A stretch of DNA of 64,000 nt from contig JAKLEZ010000002.1 in the NCBI GenBank assembly GCA_022711465.1, forward strand, positions 124,001 to 188,000. The letters are read 5' to 3'. The position numbers and the translations under genes are program-made. Positions 9,537 through 19,600 of the stretch are shown here, one piece after another. Positions within the stretch are counted from its first letter, which is position 1; each line of letters starts with the position of its first letter. The notes under the pieces were generated by a model, which saw only the letters and a program-made list of their open reading frames with translations, was not told the origin of the DNA and did not search any database. This DNA comes from Planctomycetota bacterium. GTDB lineage: Bacteria > Planctomycetota > Phycisphaerae > UBA1845 > PWPN01.

Positions 9537-11219
9537 TCAACGCCCACACAGCGGGTTCGCCGACATGCCGGCTCCACTGAGACACGGAACCAGCAGCAGC
9601 ATATCATCATGATCGACGTCATCGTCCTTGTCGAGGTCCGCGATACCGCATTCCTCATTCGGCGGCCTCATGCCTCTCCCACTCAGACAGGCCTGCAGAC
9701 GGCCAAAATCGCCGAGATCGACGTCGCCGTCCGTGTCCAGGTCGCCGGGAGCGTAGCGAAGCGCCGGGATGGCCGCTATATCTGCCACGCCCACTGACCC
9801 ATCATAGTCTACATCATAAACCGAAAAGTTGGTGCCGAATCGCGGTAAAACCACTTCCCCGTTCACCGACCCGTCGGCATCCGCCCCCGGTTGACCGTCA
9901 TGCCCTCCGACGTAACTCCCCAGATTGGCCACGTCAAGCAGCGTCACCCGCCCGTCGCCATCGAAGTCACCCGGCATCACATTCGGGTGAATGTCCGTCC
10001 AAACAAACCACGAACCGGGTGATGGAAGGGTGTAACTCGTTCCAGCAACGATGGTTACGCGCCAGTAGATAGGATTCATGTACACGTCCGGGTCCTGGTC
10101 CTGCCAGGGCGCGATGATCGCAAAGTCCGGCTGCTCGCGCTGGGAACTGGTGGCGACCGCCACGCTGTAGACCAGATCCGACAAGGCTTCGTGGATACTG
10201 TTCTGGTTGGACGGATCGCCATCGTCGGCTTCCGGCCAAGGCTTGCCGTCCCCCATCTGGGACGAGCCGTTGTTGGTCAGCGGGTAGACCAGACTCACCG
10301 TCGTCCTGTTGGTCGCCATGCTGTGAGCGAACTGGACGCGGGATCGCGGCCAGTAGCTCCCCGGTCTTCCGAGACAACAGGCCACACTGTAGGGCTCATA
10401 CCCGTGGGCTCGAGAGAAGAATCGCCCCACAAGACGCCAGGTCTCCCCCGGCTCGAAGATCAGGTCGCCATCACTGGGTTCGGCTCGAAGGATGCTCTCG
10501 ATATTCCAGTTCTGAAGCTCGATGTGAAACTCCTCGCCGCTCCGATCCACCAGGGGGGGCGTAACGATGTTCTTGTCGAATGCCCTGTCGCTGATGGCCG
10601 CCCGCATGGAGAGAAAGGGCTCCCTCGGCAGACCACCAAACCGGCCGACGTTGCCCAGGTACCGCAGTTCCGGGCGATCCAGTTCCCCGCCCGTGTCCGG
10701 ATTCTCATCCATGTCCAACTCGATGTATCCCAACACGGGATGCGGACCATACAGGAAGGGCTCAAAAGCCGGGTTCCCGCAGCAGGCCAGCGGCCCCGGA
10801 GGATTCACCAGCCCGCTGAAAACAACATCCAGACGGAAGAAATCGCTGCTCGTGGTCCATGTGCCCCAGAAGGGATTGCCCCGCGGATCGTAGCACTCCC
10901 AGTAACCGATGCTGTACGACACGATGTCGGGAAGACGATGGGCGGCGGGATCAACGGTCCCGGTCGCACCCGCATCGGTCCTCCTGATCACGGCATCACC
11001 AACAACGTCGGATTGCGTCCGGGCGATCGAGTCTGCCTGGCAGGCCGGTTCACCGGGCGCCGCGGCCACCAGCACCGGCACCCCGCAGGTCGCAATCAGC
11101 GCGAAGACCACCAAAAATACCAGCCGAGGAACGCTGACGCCATGACTCGGCTCAGGCACTCGCGCCAGCCTGCTCCCGGTGGCCGGTGTATTCCACGCCA
11201 GGTTCCTGGAGCCAGGCAC
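9537..11219 (-). CDS. Large secreted protein with dockerin-like repeats, first gene of the kinase operon
   Basis: This 560-residue exported protein starts at a GTG (11219), with AAAGGA nine bases upstream. A long N-region precedes the hydrophobic signal segment (VPRLVFLVVFALIATCGV). Residues 60-385 are a beta-rich domain (SYSIGYWECYDPRGN, GYIELDMDENPDTGGEL, FEPGETWRLVGRFFSRAHG) that I cannot place in a family. From about 415 on there are at least three Asp-rich calcium-loop motifs: GDFDGDGRVTLLDVANL, GDLDTDGDVDLGDFGRLQA and ADLDKDDDVDHDDMLLL, with the CLSG spacer typical of planctomycete dockerins. The pseudopilin gene follows ten bases downstream, so this protein is the leading product of the four-gene unit. 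Confidence 0.75.
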   Translation of the reverse strand: MPGSRNLAWNTPATGSRLARVPEPSHGVSVPRLVFLVVFALIATCGVPVLVAAAPGEPACQADSIARTQSDVVGDAVIRRTDAGATGTVDPAAHRLPDIVSYSIGYWECYDPRGNPFWGTWTTSSDFFRLDVVFSGLVNPPGPLACCGNPAFEPFLYGPHPVLGYIELDMDENPDTGGELDRPELRYLGNVGRFGGLPREPFLSMRAAISDRAFDKNIVTPPLVDRSGEEFHIELQNWNIESILRAEPSDGDLIFEPGETWRLVGRFFSRAHGYEPYSVACCLGRPGSYWPRSRVQFAHSMATNRTTVSLVYPLTNNGSSQMGDGKPWPEADDGDPSNQNSIHEALSDLVYSVAVATSSQREQPDFAIIAPWQDQDPDVYMNPIYWRVTIVAGTSYTLPSPGSWFVWTDIHPNVMPGDFDGDGRVTLLDVANLGSYVGGHDGQPGADADGSVNGEVVLPRFGTNFSVYDVDYDGSVGVADIAAIPALRYAPGDLDTDGDVDLGDFGRLQACLSGRGMRPPNEECGIADLDKDDDVDHDDMLLLVPCLSGAGMSANPLCGR

Positions 11220-11593
11220 GAGAGCGGTCCTTTCTGACGGGGAGTCGGTTCGGATCGGGGGAGGATGCAGGGCCCAACCCCATCACGGGTTGACGCCGAC
11301 CTCCTCCCGTCCTCGATTGTGCTCCGCTAGCTGAACAAACGACGACCCCACCGATTCCGCCTCGCCGACCCTGACCATCTCAGGTCGTCGAGCCGCGGCG
11401 TCACGGCGCGGCCCTCGCATCGGGGCTCTTCAGCCTCGACTTCCATTCCTGACCCTATTCTATCACCGAGGGGCCGCATTGTGCACGCCCACTCCCGCCA
11501 ACTTCATGGACGGGCTCCGGGAGGCCCCGTTGCATCCCATCTGCAGGCTCGATAGCCTGATCCGACCGGAATACCCCAACAGGTGAACGGCGG
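11220..11593. other. Divergent promoter region between dockerin operon and envelope cluster
   Basis: This 374-base gap lies between two divergently transcribed units and must contain their promoters. No coding frame looks real. The only feature noted is the 13-base leader at 11222-11234, which is shared with the gene at 42373-43776. Confidence 0.5.
11222..11234 (-). promoter_or_regulatory. Shine-Dalgarno leader shared with a second secreted-protein gene
   Basis: The 13 bases GAAAGGACCGCTC on the minus strand lie two bases before the GTG start at 11219. The same 13 bases lie two bases before the ATG at 43776. The AAAGGA part acts as ribosome-binding site in both. Confidence 0.45.
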
Positions 11594-12475
11594 ATGGGCG
11601 TTCGTGTGGAATGGCACTGCGGTTACGATCAGCTGGCGGCCCGGCATGGACTGGCCGACCTCGCCGCGGTGTTCTCTTGGCAGAACGGCGATCGACTCGA
11701 CAAAGCTACGCTTGAAAGCTGGCGGCAGCGGTGGCGGATCAAGTTATCGGACGTCGAACCGTCCGCCGGCCCCAGGGTCCTATTCCTTAAGCGCTTCGAC
11801 CACCCGCCGCTCCGGTACCAGTTCGAGCGCTGGCGTCAAGGACGCTGGCTGGCGAGCACGGGCGGGACGGAGTGGGGGAATGCCCGAGCCTTAGCGGCGG
11901 CCGGCGTGTCGGCGGCTACGGCCGTGGGGTACGGCCAGCTGATGGCCGGCCCATGGGAGCGGCGGAGCTTCGTGGTCTTGGCGGAGGTCCGGGGCGAATC
12001 ACTGGAGCGTTGGGTGCCTGGACATCTCGCTCCTGCCGCCTTCGAAGCCGACCGTCAACGACGACGGGCGCTGTCCGATCAGCTGGCGTGCTTTGTGGCC
12101 AGCTTCCATCGAGCGGGCTTTGTTCACCGGGACCTGTACCTGTGCCATATCTTCTTCGATGCCAGGGCGGACGCCGAGCCGGGTGGCGAGGGTCGCCCAT
12201 GGTTCACGCTGATTGATCTCCAGCGCGTCTTCCGGCCAAAATGGCGGTGCCGGCGGTGGGTGATCAAGGATCTGGCCGCCCTGAGCTTCTCCGTGCCGAG
12301 CGACCGGGTCGGGCCTTTCGAGCGGTTGCGGTTTCTCTGCCGGTATGCACGGGCCTGCCCGCGCTTTGGGACCGCGCGTGAGCTGGCTGGACCGGTGGCG
12401 GCCAAGGCCGCCAGGATGGCGAGGCGACACCCCGCTCCCTTGGCAGGAAAGTGGAAGAGCGATGGGGCAACCTGA
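11594..12475 (+). CDS. LPS core-type sugar kinase (WaaP/KdkA-like)
   Basis: This 293-residue protein-kinase-fold enzyme probably phosphorylates a sugar of the lipopolysaccharide core. The kinase hallmarks are an ATP-lysine region RVLFLKRFDHP (residues 61-71), the catalytic loop FVHRDLYLCHIFF with HRD at 178-180, and a metal-binding aspartate D208 in LIDLQRVF. This combination, HRDLYxxHxF plus IDxQRV, is typical of the WaaP/Kdo-kinase group and not of eukaryote-like Ser/Thr kinases. A WaaG-like glycosyltransferase lies 131 bases downstream, which supports a role in core assembly. It has no membrane segment and would act at the inner face of the inner membrane. The exact sugar cannot be told. 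Confidence 0.8.
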   Translation: MGVRVEWHCGYDQLAARHGLADLAAVFSWQNGDRLDKATLESWRQRWRIKLSDVEPSAGPRVLFLKRFDHPPLRYQFERWRQGRWLASTGGTEWGNARALAAAGVSAATAVGYGQLMAGPWERRSFVVLAEVRGESLERWVPGHLAPAAFEADRQRRRALSDQLACFVASFHRAGFVHRDLYLCHIFFDARADAEPGGEGRPWFTLIDLQRVFRPKWRCRRWVIKDLAALSFSVPSDRVGPFERLRFLCRYARACPRFGTARELAGPVAAKAARMARRHPAPLAGKWKSDGAT

Positions 12476-12606
12476 GAAGCGAGACCGAGGAGCGTCAGTA
12501 ACAGGATGGAAAGCAACACAAGGGGAAGGGTGTGTGCCCGGGCCGGACAGGAGACGAGCCCGCCGAGTCCGGCTGGCCGCCGAAGTCTGACCGCGGACCG
12601 CTACTC

Positions 12607-13812
12607 ATGAGAGTCGCACTGATCATCGAGCGAATCGAGACCTGGCGAGGGGGAGCCGAGACGTCTACGCTCCAGTTCGCCCAGCATCTGGCCGAATTGG
12701 GCGCCGAGGTGCACATCCTGACCACCACGCACGCGCCCTCGACTCCCGATCTGACCGTCGTTCCGATTCGTGCATCGCATCGGTTGCGCGGATCCAGGGC
12801 CATCGCATTCGCCCACCGCGTAGGCCAGACGGTCCGCGAAGGTAATTTCGACATTGTCCACAGCATCATTCCCTGTGCGGTCGCGGACATCTATCAGCCC
12901 CGGGGCGGGACGGTCCCGGAAATGCTCGAGCGTAACCTGGCCATCCGCTCCGCCCGCCTGGCGCGGGGACTGAAGAAGGCGGGGCAATGTCTGAACCTCA
13001 AGTATCGGGCGATCGCGCGCATGGAGCGGCAACTGCTGACCCGTCGACCACCTCCCTGGGTCATCGCTATCTCTCACTATGTCTCGGATCAGCTTCACCG
13101 CCACTACGGCTTCGACCGCTCGCGGGTTCGTGAGATCTTCAACGGCGTGGATGGGGACGAAACGCCGGTGCCGGTTCGTGTCCAGCATCGGGCTGAACTC
13201 CGCCGGCAATTCCGCCTGGCCGACAACGAGCTGATGCTGCTGTGCGTGGCCCACAACTTCAAGCTCAAGGGCGTGGACCGGTTGATCGAAGCGGTGGCCC
13301 GGATCGAGTCGCAGGGCGGCGTGGGCGGAACGACGGGGAAACGGCGGCTGCGGACCCTGGTGGTGGGCCGTGACAATCCGCGCGCGGCGGCCCAGCTGGC
13401 TCACCGCCTGGGGGTGGCCGATCGAATCACCTTCACCGGTTCCACCCAACGGATACAGGCTTTCTTCCACGCCGCCGACGTCCTCGTGCATCCCACGTTC
13501 TACGATCCCTGCAGCCGCGTCGTCCTGGAGGCCCTGGCCTCGGGGTTGCCGGTCATCACCACACGTTTCAACGGAGCAGCCGAGCGGGTAACCGACGGCC
13601 GAGAGGGCTACGTGATCGACTCGCCCATGGACATCGCCGCCCTGGCGGAGGCCATCATGCGGCTCGCCGATGACGACCACCGGCGGGCTTGCGCCGCCGC
13701 CGCCCCACGGGTCGTCGAGGGTGTGAGCATGCGAGTTCATGCCCAAAGGGTCTACGAGCTCTACATGGAAGTGCAGGCTGGTGGCGATTTGAGGCAAGGA
13801 GGGTACCGCTGA
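12607..13812 (+). CDS. Glycosyltransferase family 4 (WaaG-like)
   Basis: This 401-residue GT-B glycosyltransferase resembles the LPS core glucosyltransferase WaaG. The N-terminal Rossmann half starts MRVALIIERIETWRGGAETS, with the GGAE acceptor-side loop. The C-terminal half has a donor-binding FKLKGVDRLIEA motif and the EX7E-like block HPTFYDPCSRVVLEALASG with PVITTRFNGAAE. The start at 12607 gives the conserved N-terminus. The stop codon shares one base with the plsY start (TGATG), so the two are translationally coupled. With the kinase upstream it probably extends the lipid A-linked core; the donor sugar is not determinable. Confidence 0.87.
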   Translation: MRVALIIERIETWRGGAETSTLQFAQHLAELGAEVHILTTTHAPSTPDLTVVPIRASHRLRGSRAIAFAHRVGQTVREGNFDIVHSIIPCAVADIYQPRGGTVPEMLERNLAIRSARLARGLKKAGQCLNLKYRAIARMERQLLTRRPPPWVIAISHYVSDQLHRHYGFDRSRVREIFNGVDGDETPVPVRVQHRAELRRQFRLADNELMLLCVAHNFKLKGVDRLIEAVARIESQGGVGGTTGKRRLRTLVVGRDNPRAAAQLAHRLGVADRITFTGSTQRIQAFFHAADVLVHPTFYDPCSRVVLEALASGLPVITTRFNGAAERVTDGREGYVIDSPMDIAALAEAIMRLADDDHRRACAAAAPRVVEGVSMRVHAQRVYELYMEVQAGGDLRQGGYR

Positions 13813-14510
13813 TGTCCGGCGACACGATCGCTGCTGTCCTGTTCGTGGCGGCGGCATACCTATTGGGGGCCATTCCGTTCGGCTTGCTGGTCGGCTTGGC
13901 CAAGGGCGTCGACGTGCGCACGCGGGGGAGCGGCAATATCGGGGCGACCAACGTGGGCCGGACGCTGGGCCGCAAGTACGGGCTGCTGGTCTTTGCCCTC
14001 GACTTCCTGAAGAGCTTCGTCCCGGTGCTGGCCGCCGGCCGGTGTCTCCTCAAACCCGGCTCGGCCTGGGATCCGGCCGTCACCGGGTACCAGGGTTACC
14101 TGCTGTGGATGCTCGTGGCCGCCGCCGCCGTGCTGGGCCACATGTTCCCCGTCTACCTCGGCTTCAGGGGCGGCAAGGGCGTCGCTACCTCCCTCGGAGC
14201 CATGCTCGCCGTTTACCCACACTTCACGCTCCCCGGCTTGCTGGCCTTCGCCCTGTGGGCAGTCGTCACCAAGCTCTCGGGCATCGTGGCCGTCGGGTCC
14301 GTGACAGCAGCGGTCGCATTTCCGATAATATTCACCGTCGCGGCTCGCCTGTGTCGCGACCAGTGGGGCACGGGCGAACAGCTGTGGCCCCTTTACGTCT
14401 TTGCCGTCGTCATCGCGGTGTTGGTGGTTTACCGTCACCGCGATAATCTGAGGCTGTTGTTCGGCAAGGCCAAACCGCGGGACCGGATTTCAGGCGGCCC
14501 CGCGGCCTGA
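13812..14510 (+). CDS. plsY: Acyl-phosphate:glycerol-3-phosphate acyltransferase
   Basis: This is the 232-residue polytopic inner-membrane enzyme that transfers an acyl group from acyl-phosphate to glycerol-3-phosphate, the first step of phospholipid synthesis. The three PlsY motifs are present: GSGNIGATNVGR (about 37-48), GHMFPVYLGFRGGKGVATSL (about 114-133) and the late RHRDNLRLLFGK. At least five hydrophobic helices are visible. Translation is coupled to the glycosyltransferase stop codon. The family length is about 200, so a short polar tail is extra. It needs PlsX elsewhere in the genome. Confidence 0.95.
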   Translation: MSGDTIAAVLFVAAAYLLGAIPFGLLVGLAKGVDVRTRGSGNIGATNVGRTLGRKYGLLVFALDFLKSFVPVLAAGRCLLKPGSAWDPAVTGYQGYLLWMLVAAAAVLGHMFPVYLGFRGGKGVATSLGAMLAVYPHFTLPGLLAFALWAVVTKLSGIVAVGSVTAAVAFPIIFTVAARLCRDQWGTGEQLWPLYVFAVVIAVLVVYRHRDNLRLLFGKAKPRDRISGGPAA

Positions 14511-14606
14511 CCGAAAGAAGATGGGGGTGGTCGTGTATTCGCGATGATCGCGACGCCGGCCGTCCCGACCGTGACTCGACACCATACTAGAGGAGAATCC
14601 GAGGCG

Positions 14607-15851
14607 ATGAAGACCAGACTCATGGCAGCTCGTTGGGCGGCGCTCGCGGGAGCGGCTTTCGGGGCGTCCGTTTCGGTGGCCGCGGAGCCGACCGCCGCGA
14701 CCTCGTCTCCGTCGGGAAGTGCGCCCGCCACTGCGCCCGCCACCCAACCTGAATCCGAGATCATCCTCTTTCGGGTGGGCGACAAGGCAGTCGTCACCCA
14801 GGAGGACTTCACCGCCGCCGTCCAACTCCTCAAGCCCGAGCAGTACGATGCCCAGGCGATGTCCATCGTCCGTCGTCTCCTGGAGCAGAAGCTGTTCGAG
14901 CTCTATCTGGCCGACCATCCGGAACTGATCCCGCCCGCCAAGCTGGAAGCCGAGATCGAGCGGCGAATGAAAAACGCCAAAATCGCCACCCTCGATGAGG
15001 TCAAGAAGCGCTTCGCCGAGAAGGGATTCTCCTTCGAAGCCTACGGCGAAGATTTGCGGGTCCGACTGGCCCGCGCCGAACTCATCCGCCGGGGCAGCGC
15101 TATCGGCGAGGATACCGCGGCGCTCAAGAAGATCTACGATCAGCATCCCACCGAATTCGACGGCACGACCGTGGATACGCGCCAGATCATGCTGGTCGTT
15201 GCCCCCACCGATACCCCCGCGGTCCGGGCCGAGAAAAAGTCGCGGCTCGTCAAGATGCGCGAAGACATTCTGGCCGGCAAACGCACCTGGGACCAGTGCG
15301 TGTCGGAGAGCGACTTCAGAAACCCGAACGGCAGCCTGGGTGCCTTCACCCGGCACGGAATGGTGCACGAGATGATCGCCAAGGCCGCCTTCGCCCTCGA
15401 GGTCGGTCAGTTCAGCGATATCATCGAGACGCCCCTGGGCTACCACCTCCTGCACGTGACCGCCCGCAAGCCGGGCAATCGGCCGTTCGAGGAGCTCCAG
15501 ATCCAACGCAACATGCGGGTGTATTTCTCAGGCGCCAAGTACCAGGAGGCGATTGCGGAGAGCTTCCTGAAGCACCCGGTGGTCGGCGTCCAGCCGCCGC
15601 GCAGGCCCGCCAAGATAGGTTCCGCCATCAAGCCGTCGGCACCTTCCTATGCCGACCTGGAGCGGATGCTCTCCACCCGGCCGGCAGCCACTCGCCCAGC
15701 AGGGGCAGCCACGCGGGGGGCCGCCACCCAGCCGGCTAGGCCCGGCGCCACCCTCAGGCCTGCAACGAGATCCGCAATGAGGCCGGCCCCGAAACCCGCC
15801 ACCGGGCCCGCTCCGAAGCCCCCTCTGCCCGCTAAACCCCCGGCCAGGTAG
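14607..15851 (+). CDS. PpiC-type (parvulin) peptidyl-prolyl isomerase, exported
   Basis: This 414-residue periplasmic folding factor of the SurA/PrsA type has a signal peptide (MKTRLMAARWAALAGAAFGA to about VSVAAE), followed by a Ser/Ala/Thr/Pro linker. The helical chaperone region spans about 55-185. The parvulin domain spans about 190-300, with QIMLVV, NGSLGAFTRHGMVHEMIAKA and PLGYHLLHVTARKPGNRPFEEL. The last roughly 70 residues are a low-complexity Ala/Pro/Arg/Thr tail, probably disordered. A GAGG-rich stretch precedes the ATG at 14607. It closes the plus-strand envelope cluster and may help outer-membrane protein folding. Confidence 0.87.
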   Translation: MKTRLMAARWAALAGAAFGASVSVAAEPTAATSSPSGSAPATAPATQPESEIILFRVGDKAVVTQEDFTAAVQLLKPEQYDAQAMSIVRRLLEQKLFELYLADHPELIPPAKLEAEIERRMKNAKIATLDEVKKRFAEKGFSFEAYGEDLRVRLARAELIRRGSAIGEDTAALKKIYDQHPTEFDGTTVDTRQIMLVVAPTDTPAVRAEKKSRLVKMREDILAGKRTWDQCVSESDFRNPNGSLGAFTRHGMVHEMIAKAAFALEVGQFSDIIETPLGYHLLHVTARKPGNRPFEELQIQRNMRVYFSGAKYQEAIAESFLKHPVVGVQPPRRPAKIGSAIKPSAPSYADLERMLSTRPAATRPAGAATRGAATQPARPGATLRPATRSAMRPAPKPATGPAPKPPLPAKPPAR

Positions 15852-15898
15852 GCCAACGCCCGAACCGCATCCCCGCCGGCTGCCGTCGGCCGACCGCC

Positions 15899-16669
15899 CT
15901 AGCCCCGGTTCTCCGCCACGAGAATCAGGTCTGGACTGGTCTCCCGCTGGTAGGAAGTCTCTTCGTAACTGCCGAACCGGTACAGCGGCGAAGCACCCGA
16001 TTGATCCGCCATGGCCGCCAGGTCCTCGGCTTCCAGCCCGGCAAAGCTTGAGACATCAAACCGGCTGACCATCCGGCCGTCAGCTTCGAGTCGCAACTCG
16101 CCAAAGTCGATGAACGCTCGTGCCCCCACACGATGAAGACCCTTCAGCAGGATGCGATCCCCATGATCGTCCCGGACACGCATCGACTTCTGCCATGTCG
16201 TCGGCCCTTCGGCAAACCTCCAGAGGTTGAGCACGTGGATGATGCAGATCCCCCCCGGTCGGACCGAGGCGACCAGGGCGGCCACCGCTCGTTCCATCAC
16301 CTCCCGGTCGTCGGCCAGGGGCAGCGAGTTGCCGGCGCAGACCGCAACGTCGAAACGCCCGACCGGGCCGCGTTCGGCAAACGACCGCACCGTCCAACTC
16401 AGCCCGGTCGGCTGGCCGTGAGTCCGGCGGCAGTACGCGATCATACCCCCGCTCAGATCAGCCCCCTCCACCTCCAGCCCCCAGGAATGGAACAGGGCCG
16501 CATGTCTGCCGGTCCCGCAAGCCGCATCCAGCACCCGCCTGGCTCCGACACGCTCAAACCACCGCCGGTAGAAGGGGGCTTCATATGCCAACCGCTTGGG
16601 CCAGTCGATCAGCGCGTCATACAGGTCGCTGCGCTCTTCAAACACGCTGTCCTTCAGGGTATCGGCCAC
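15899..16669 (-). CDS. Class I SAM-dependent methyltransferase
   Basis: This 256-residue methyltransferase has a clear SAM-binding motif I, RVLDAACGTGRHAALF, an acidic residue after strand two (VEGADLSGGMI), and the later FDVAVCAGNSLPL and VRPGGICIIHVLN blocks. The substrate cannot be told. The GTG at 16669 is chosen because GAGGAGG lies upstream, overlapping the end of the RND gene, and the start is only five bases after the RND stop. Starts further upstream would overlap the pump gene heavily. It is the last gene of the mtnP-adaptor-pump unit. Tight coupling to an efflux pump suggests it modifies a transported or signalling compound, but this is inference. Confidence 0.8.
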   Translation of the reverse strand: MADTLKDSVFEERSDLYDALIDWPKRLAYEAPFYRRWFERVGARRVLDAACGTGRHAALFHSWGLEVEGADLSGGMIAYCRRTHGQPTGLSWTVRSFAERGPVGRFDVAVCAGNSLPLADDREVMERAVAALVASVRPGGICIIHVLNLWRFAEGPTTWQKSMRVRDDHGDRILLKGLHRVGARAFIDFGELRLEADGRMVSRFDVSSFAGLEAEDLAAMADQSGASPLYRFGSYEETSYQRETSPDLILVAENRG

Positions 16670-16674
16670 GCGAT

Positions 16675-19600
16675 TCAATCCTCCTCGGAGATCGGCAGTC
16701 CATGCCCGGGCCTTCGCTCGTAGACCAGCCAGTAGGTGACCGGGATCACGAACAGGGTGAACACCGTCGAGGCGAGCAGGCCGAAGATCAAGGCCCACGC
16801 AAGCCCGGAGAAGATGGGGTCGATCGCGATCGGCAGGGCGGACAGCATGGCGGTGGCCGTCGTCAGCAGGATGGGGCGGAGACGAACGACGCGGCTTTCC
16901 ATGATCGCATCAAACAGCGAACGCCCGCGGGCCAGGGACAGGTGAATAAAATCCACGAGAATGATCGAGTCCCGCGTGACGATACCTGCCAAGGCAATCA
17001 TGCCGATCATGCCGGTCGTGGTGAAGAAGACCGAATCGGCGTACCCTCCAACTTGCCCCCCGATCAGGACGTTCAGCAGCCAGAAGCCCGGCATGATCCC
17101 GAGCACGGTCAACGGAATGGCCATCATGACCACCACGGGAATGACAAACGACCGGGTCTGTCCGACCAGCAGGATGTAGATGCCGACCAACGCCGCTCCG
17201 AAGGCCAGGCCCAGGTCGCGGAAAACATCCAGCGTGATCTTCCATTCGCCCTCGCCGGCGAAATCGACACGGATGCCGCCCGGCAGTGACCATGCGATCC
17301 CGCTGCCGTTGGTGAAGAAGGTCCGCCCGTCGACCGGCCTGGGGCTCGATCCGGCAACCCATCCACTGCCCGCGTTGTTCCTCCGTGCCGGGCCGGTGTC
17401 CCTCATCTCTTGCCCCTGCCCGGGGCTGTCCTCGAGAAGATCCGCCTCGATGTCCACCACGCAGTCGGCCGGCGGGCGTCCGGCGGTCTCGGCGAAAACG
17501 TACGCCACCCGCTGAAGGTTCTTGTGGTAGATGGTCTTGTCGGCCCGCGCCTCGCGCCACCTTCCCAGTTCCGCCAGAGGGACCAGGTTCCCGCGGCGCC
17601 CCGTGACGTTCAGTCGCGACAGATCAAGATCGCTGGAACGTAGTGCTCGCGGCAGACGCAGCTCAATCTGCAACGGGTTCCGCTCGCCAGGAACGCGAAC
17701 CGTCCCGACATACTCGCCGGCCAGGGCCATCCGAACCGTGGCGGCAATATCCTCGACGGAGACCCCGTTGATCGCAGCCTTCTCCTTGTCGGTGTCAAAC
17801 ACCAGCTTCAGGCTGCTCGCTTCATCGCTGTCGTCGACATCGACAACCCCAGGCTCGGCGGCCATCCGGGCCCGCACAGTCTTGGCGGCGGCTACCAGAT
17901 CCGCGTACCCATGGTCGGGCCGGCCGTAGATCTCCGCCACGATCGAGGCAATGACCGGCGGACCCGGCGGCGTCTCCACGATGCTGAGCCGGGCGTGGCC
18001 GTCGGCCGCAATCCGAGTCAGCTCCTTGCGAAGACGCAGACCGACCGCGTGGCTCTTCTGCGGGCGGCTCTTCTTGCCCACCAGATTCACCCGGATCTCG
18101 GCCACTTCGTTGCCCTGGCGGAGGTAGTAGTGGCGGACCAGCCCGTTGAAGTCCATCGGCGAGGCCAGCCCCACGTAGGAAACATAGTCCGTGACTTCGG
18201 GCACGCCGCTCAGAAACGCCTCCATCCGCCGCACGGTGGCGTCGGTCCGCTCGAGCGTGGTGCCCTGGTCGAAATTGAGAACCAGCAGCAGCTCGTTCTT
18301 GTTGTCGAACGGCAGCATCTTCAGCGGCACATGCCGGGTGGCGGCTAGTCCCCCGGCCACTACCGTCAGAATGCCGATGACCAGCAGAAAGGCCCACGCG
18401 GCCCCTCGGGAGCGGAGCAACGGAGCCATCAGCGGGTAAAACAAGCGGTACAGAAAAGCCCTCTTCACCACTTCCGGGTCGTCCTCGTCAGCAGGATGAC
18501 CGGCCTCCGCTCCACTTGCCGAGTACTTCCGCCGCAGGAGGTGATACGTTAGCCAGGGCGTGATGGTGAACGCCACCAGCATGGACATGGCCATGGCGAC
18601 CGGGACGTTCAGGGCCATGGGCCGCATGTACGGCCCCATCATCCCGGTAATGAACGACATCGGCAGAAAGGAGACAATCACCGCCAGCGTCGCGGTGATC
18701 AGCGGAGGGCGGATCTCGGCCACCGCCTCGAGGACAATGTGCCGGGTCGCACGGCGCCGCAACCCGAAATGCCGGGCGATGTTCTCCACGTCTACGATCG
18801 GGTCATCCACCAGCAGGCCCAGCGACAGAATCAACGCGAACAGCGTCACACGGTTGATGGTGAACCCGACCACCAGGTTGACCAGCAGCGTCAGCCCAAA
18901 AACAACCGGCACGGCCACGGCTACGATCAACGCCTCACGCCAGCCGAGACCCAGAGTCAGGACCGCCAGAACAAACAGAATGGCCACACCCAGGGCTTCG
19001 ACCAGCTCGTTGACCTTCTCGTTCGAGGTCAGCCCCGCATTGCGGGTAATGACCACATCGATGCCGTCCGGTACGACTTCCTGCCTCAGCCGTTCACTCG
19101 CCGCCAGCACCGCCCGGGCCACGTGGACCGCGTTGGTCCCCTTCTTCTTGGCCAGGGCGATGGTGACGGCCGGCGTCGAAGTGCTTTCGGCTTGAGTCGT
19201 GCCCTCGGTAACACCGACCAGGGTGCCCGGCTGGTCGTGGTGAGACTCGAAGGCCCGGGCGGTACCCCAGCCGTGCCGAACGTAACTGGTGACCTCGGCC
19301 GGACCATCCTCAATCGCAGCCACATCCTTCAAGTACACCGGCCGGTCGCCGGAGACGCCTACCACGAGTCCCTCGAGCTCTCCCGCGGTGGCAAACGCCT
19401 TGCCCGCGTCCACTCTGACGACCTGATCGTTCAGCGTGAACTCGCCCGCCGACACGCTCACGTTGGCGAACTGCAGCGCCTGCCGCACTTCAAGCGGCGA
19501 CACGTTGTAGGCCTGCAGACGATCGGGATCAAATCGCACGCTGACGACCCGCGGCTCACCTCCGACGACGTAGGCCCGGGAAACACCTTCGACCGCGGCC

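Noticed and set aside
15650..15850. Ala/Pro/Arg/Thr-rich tail of the PpiC protein considered as a frameshifted end
   Set aside because: It is in frame, ends in a normal stop and fits a disordered tail of an exported protein.
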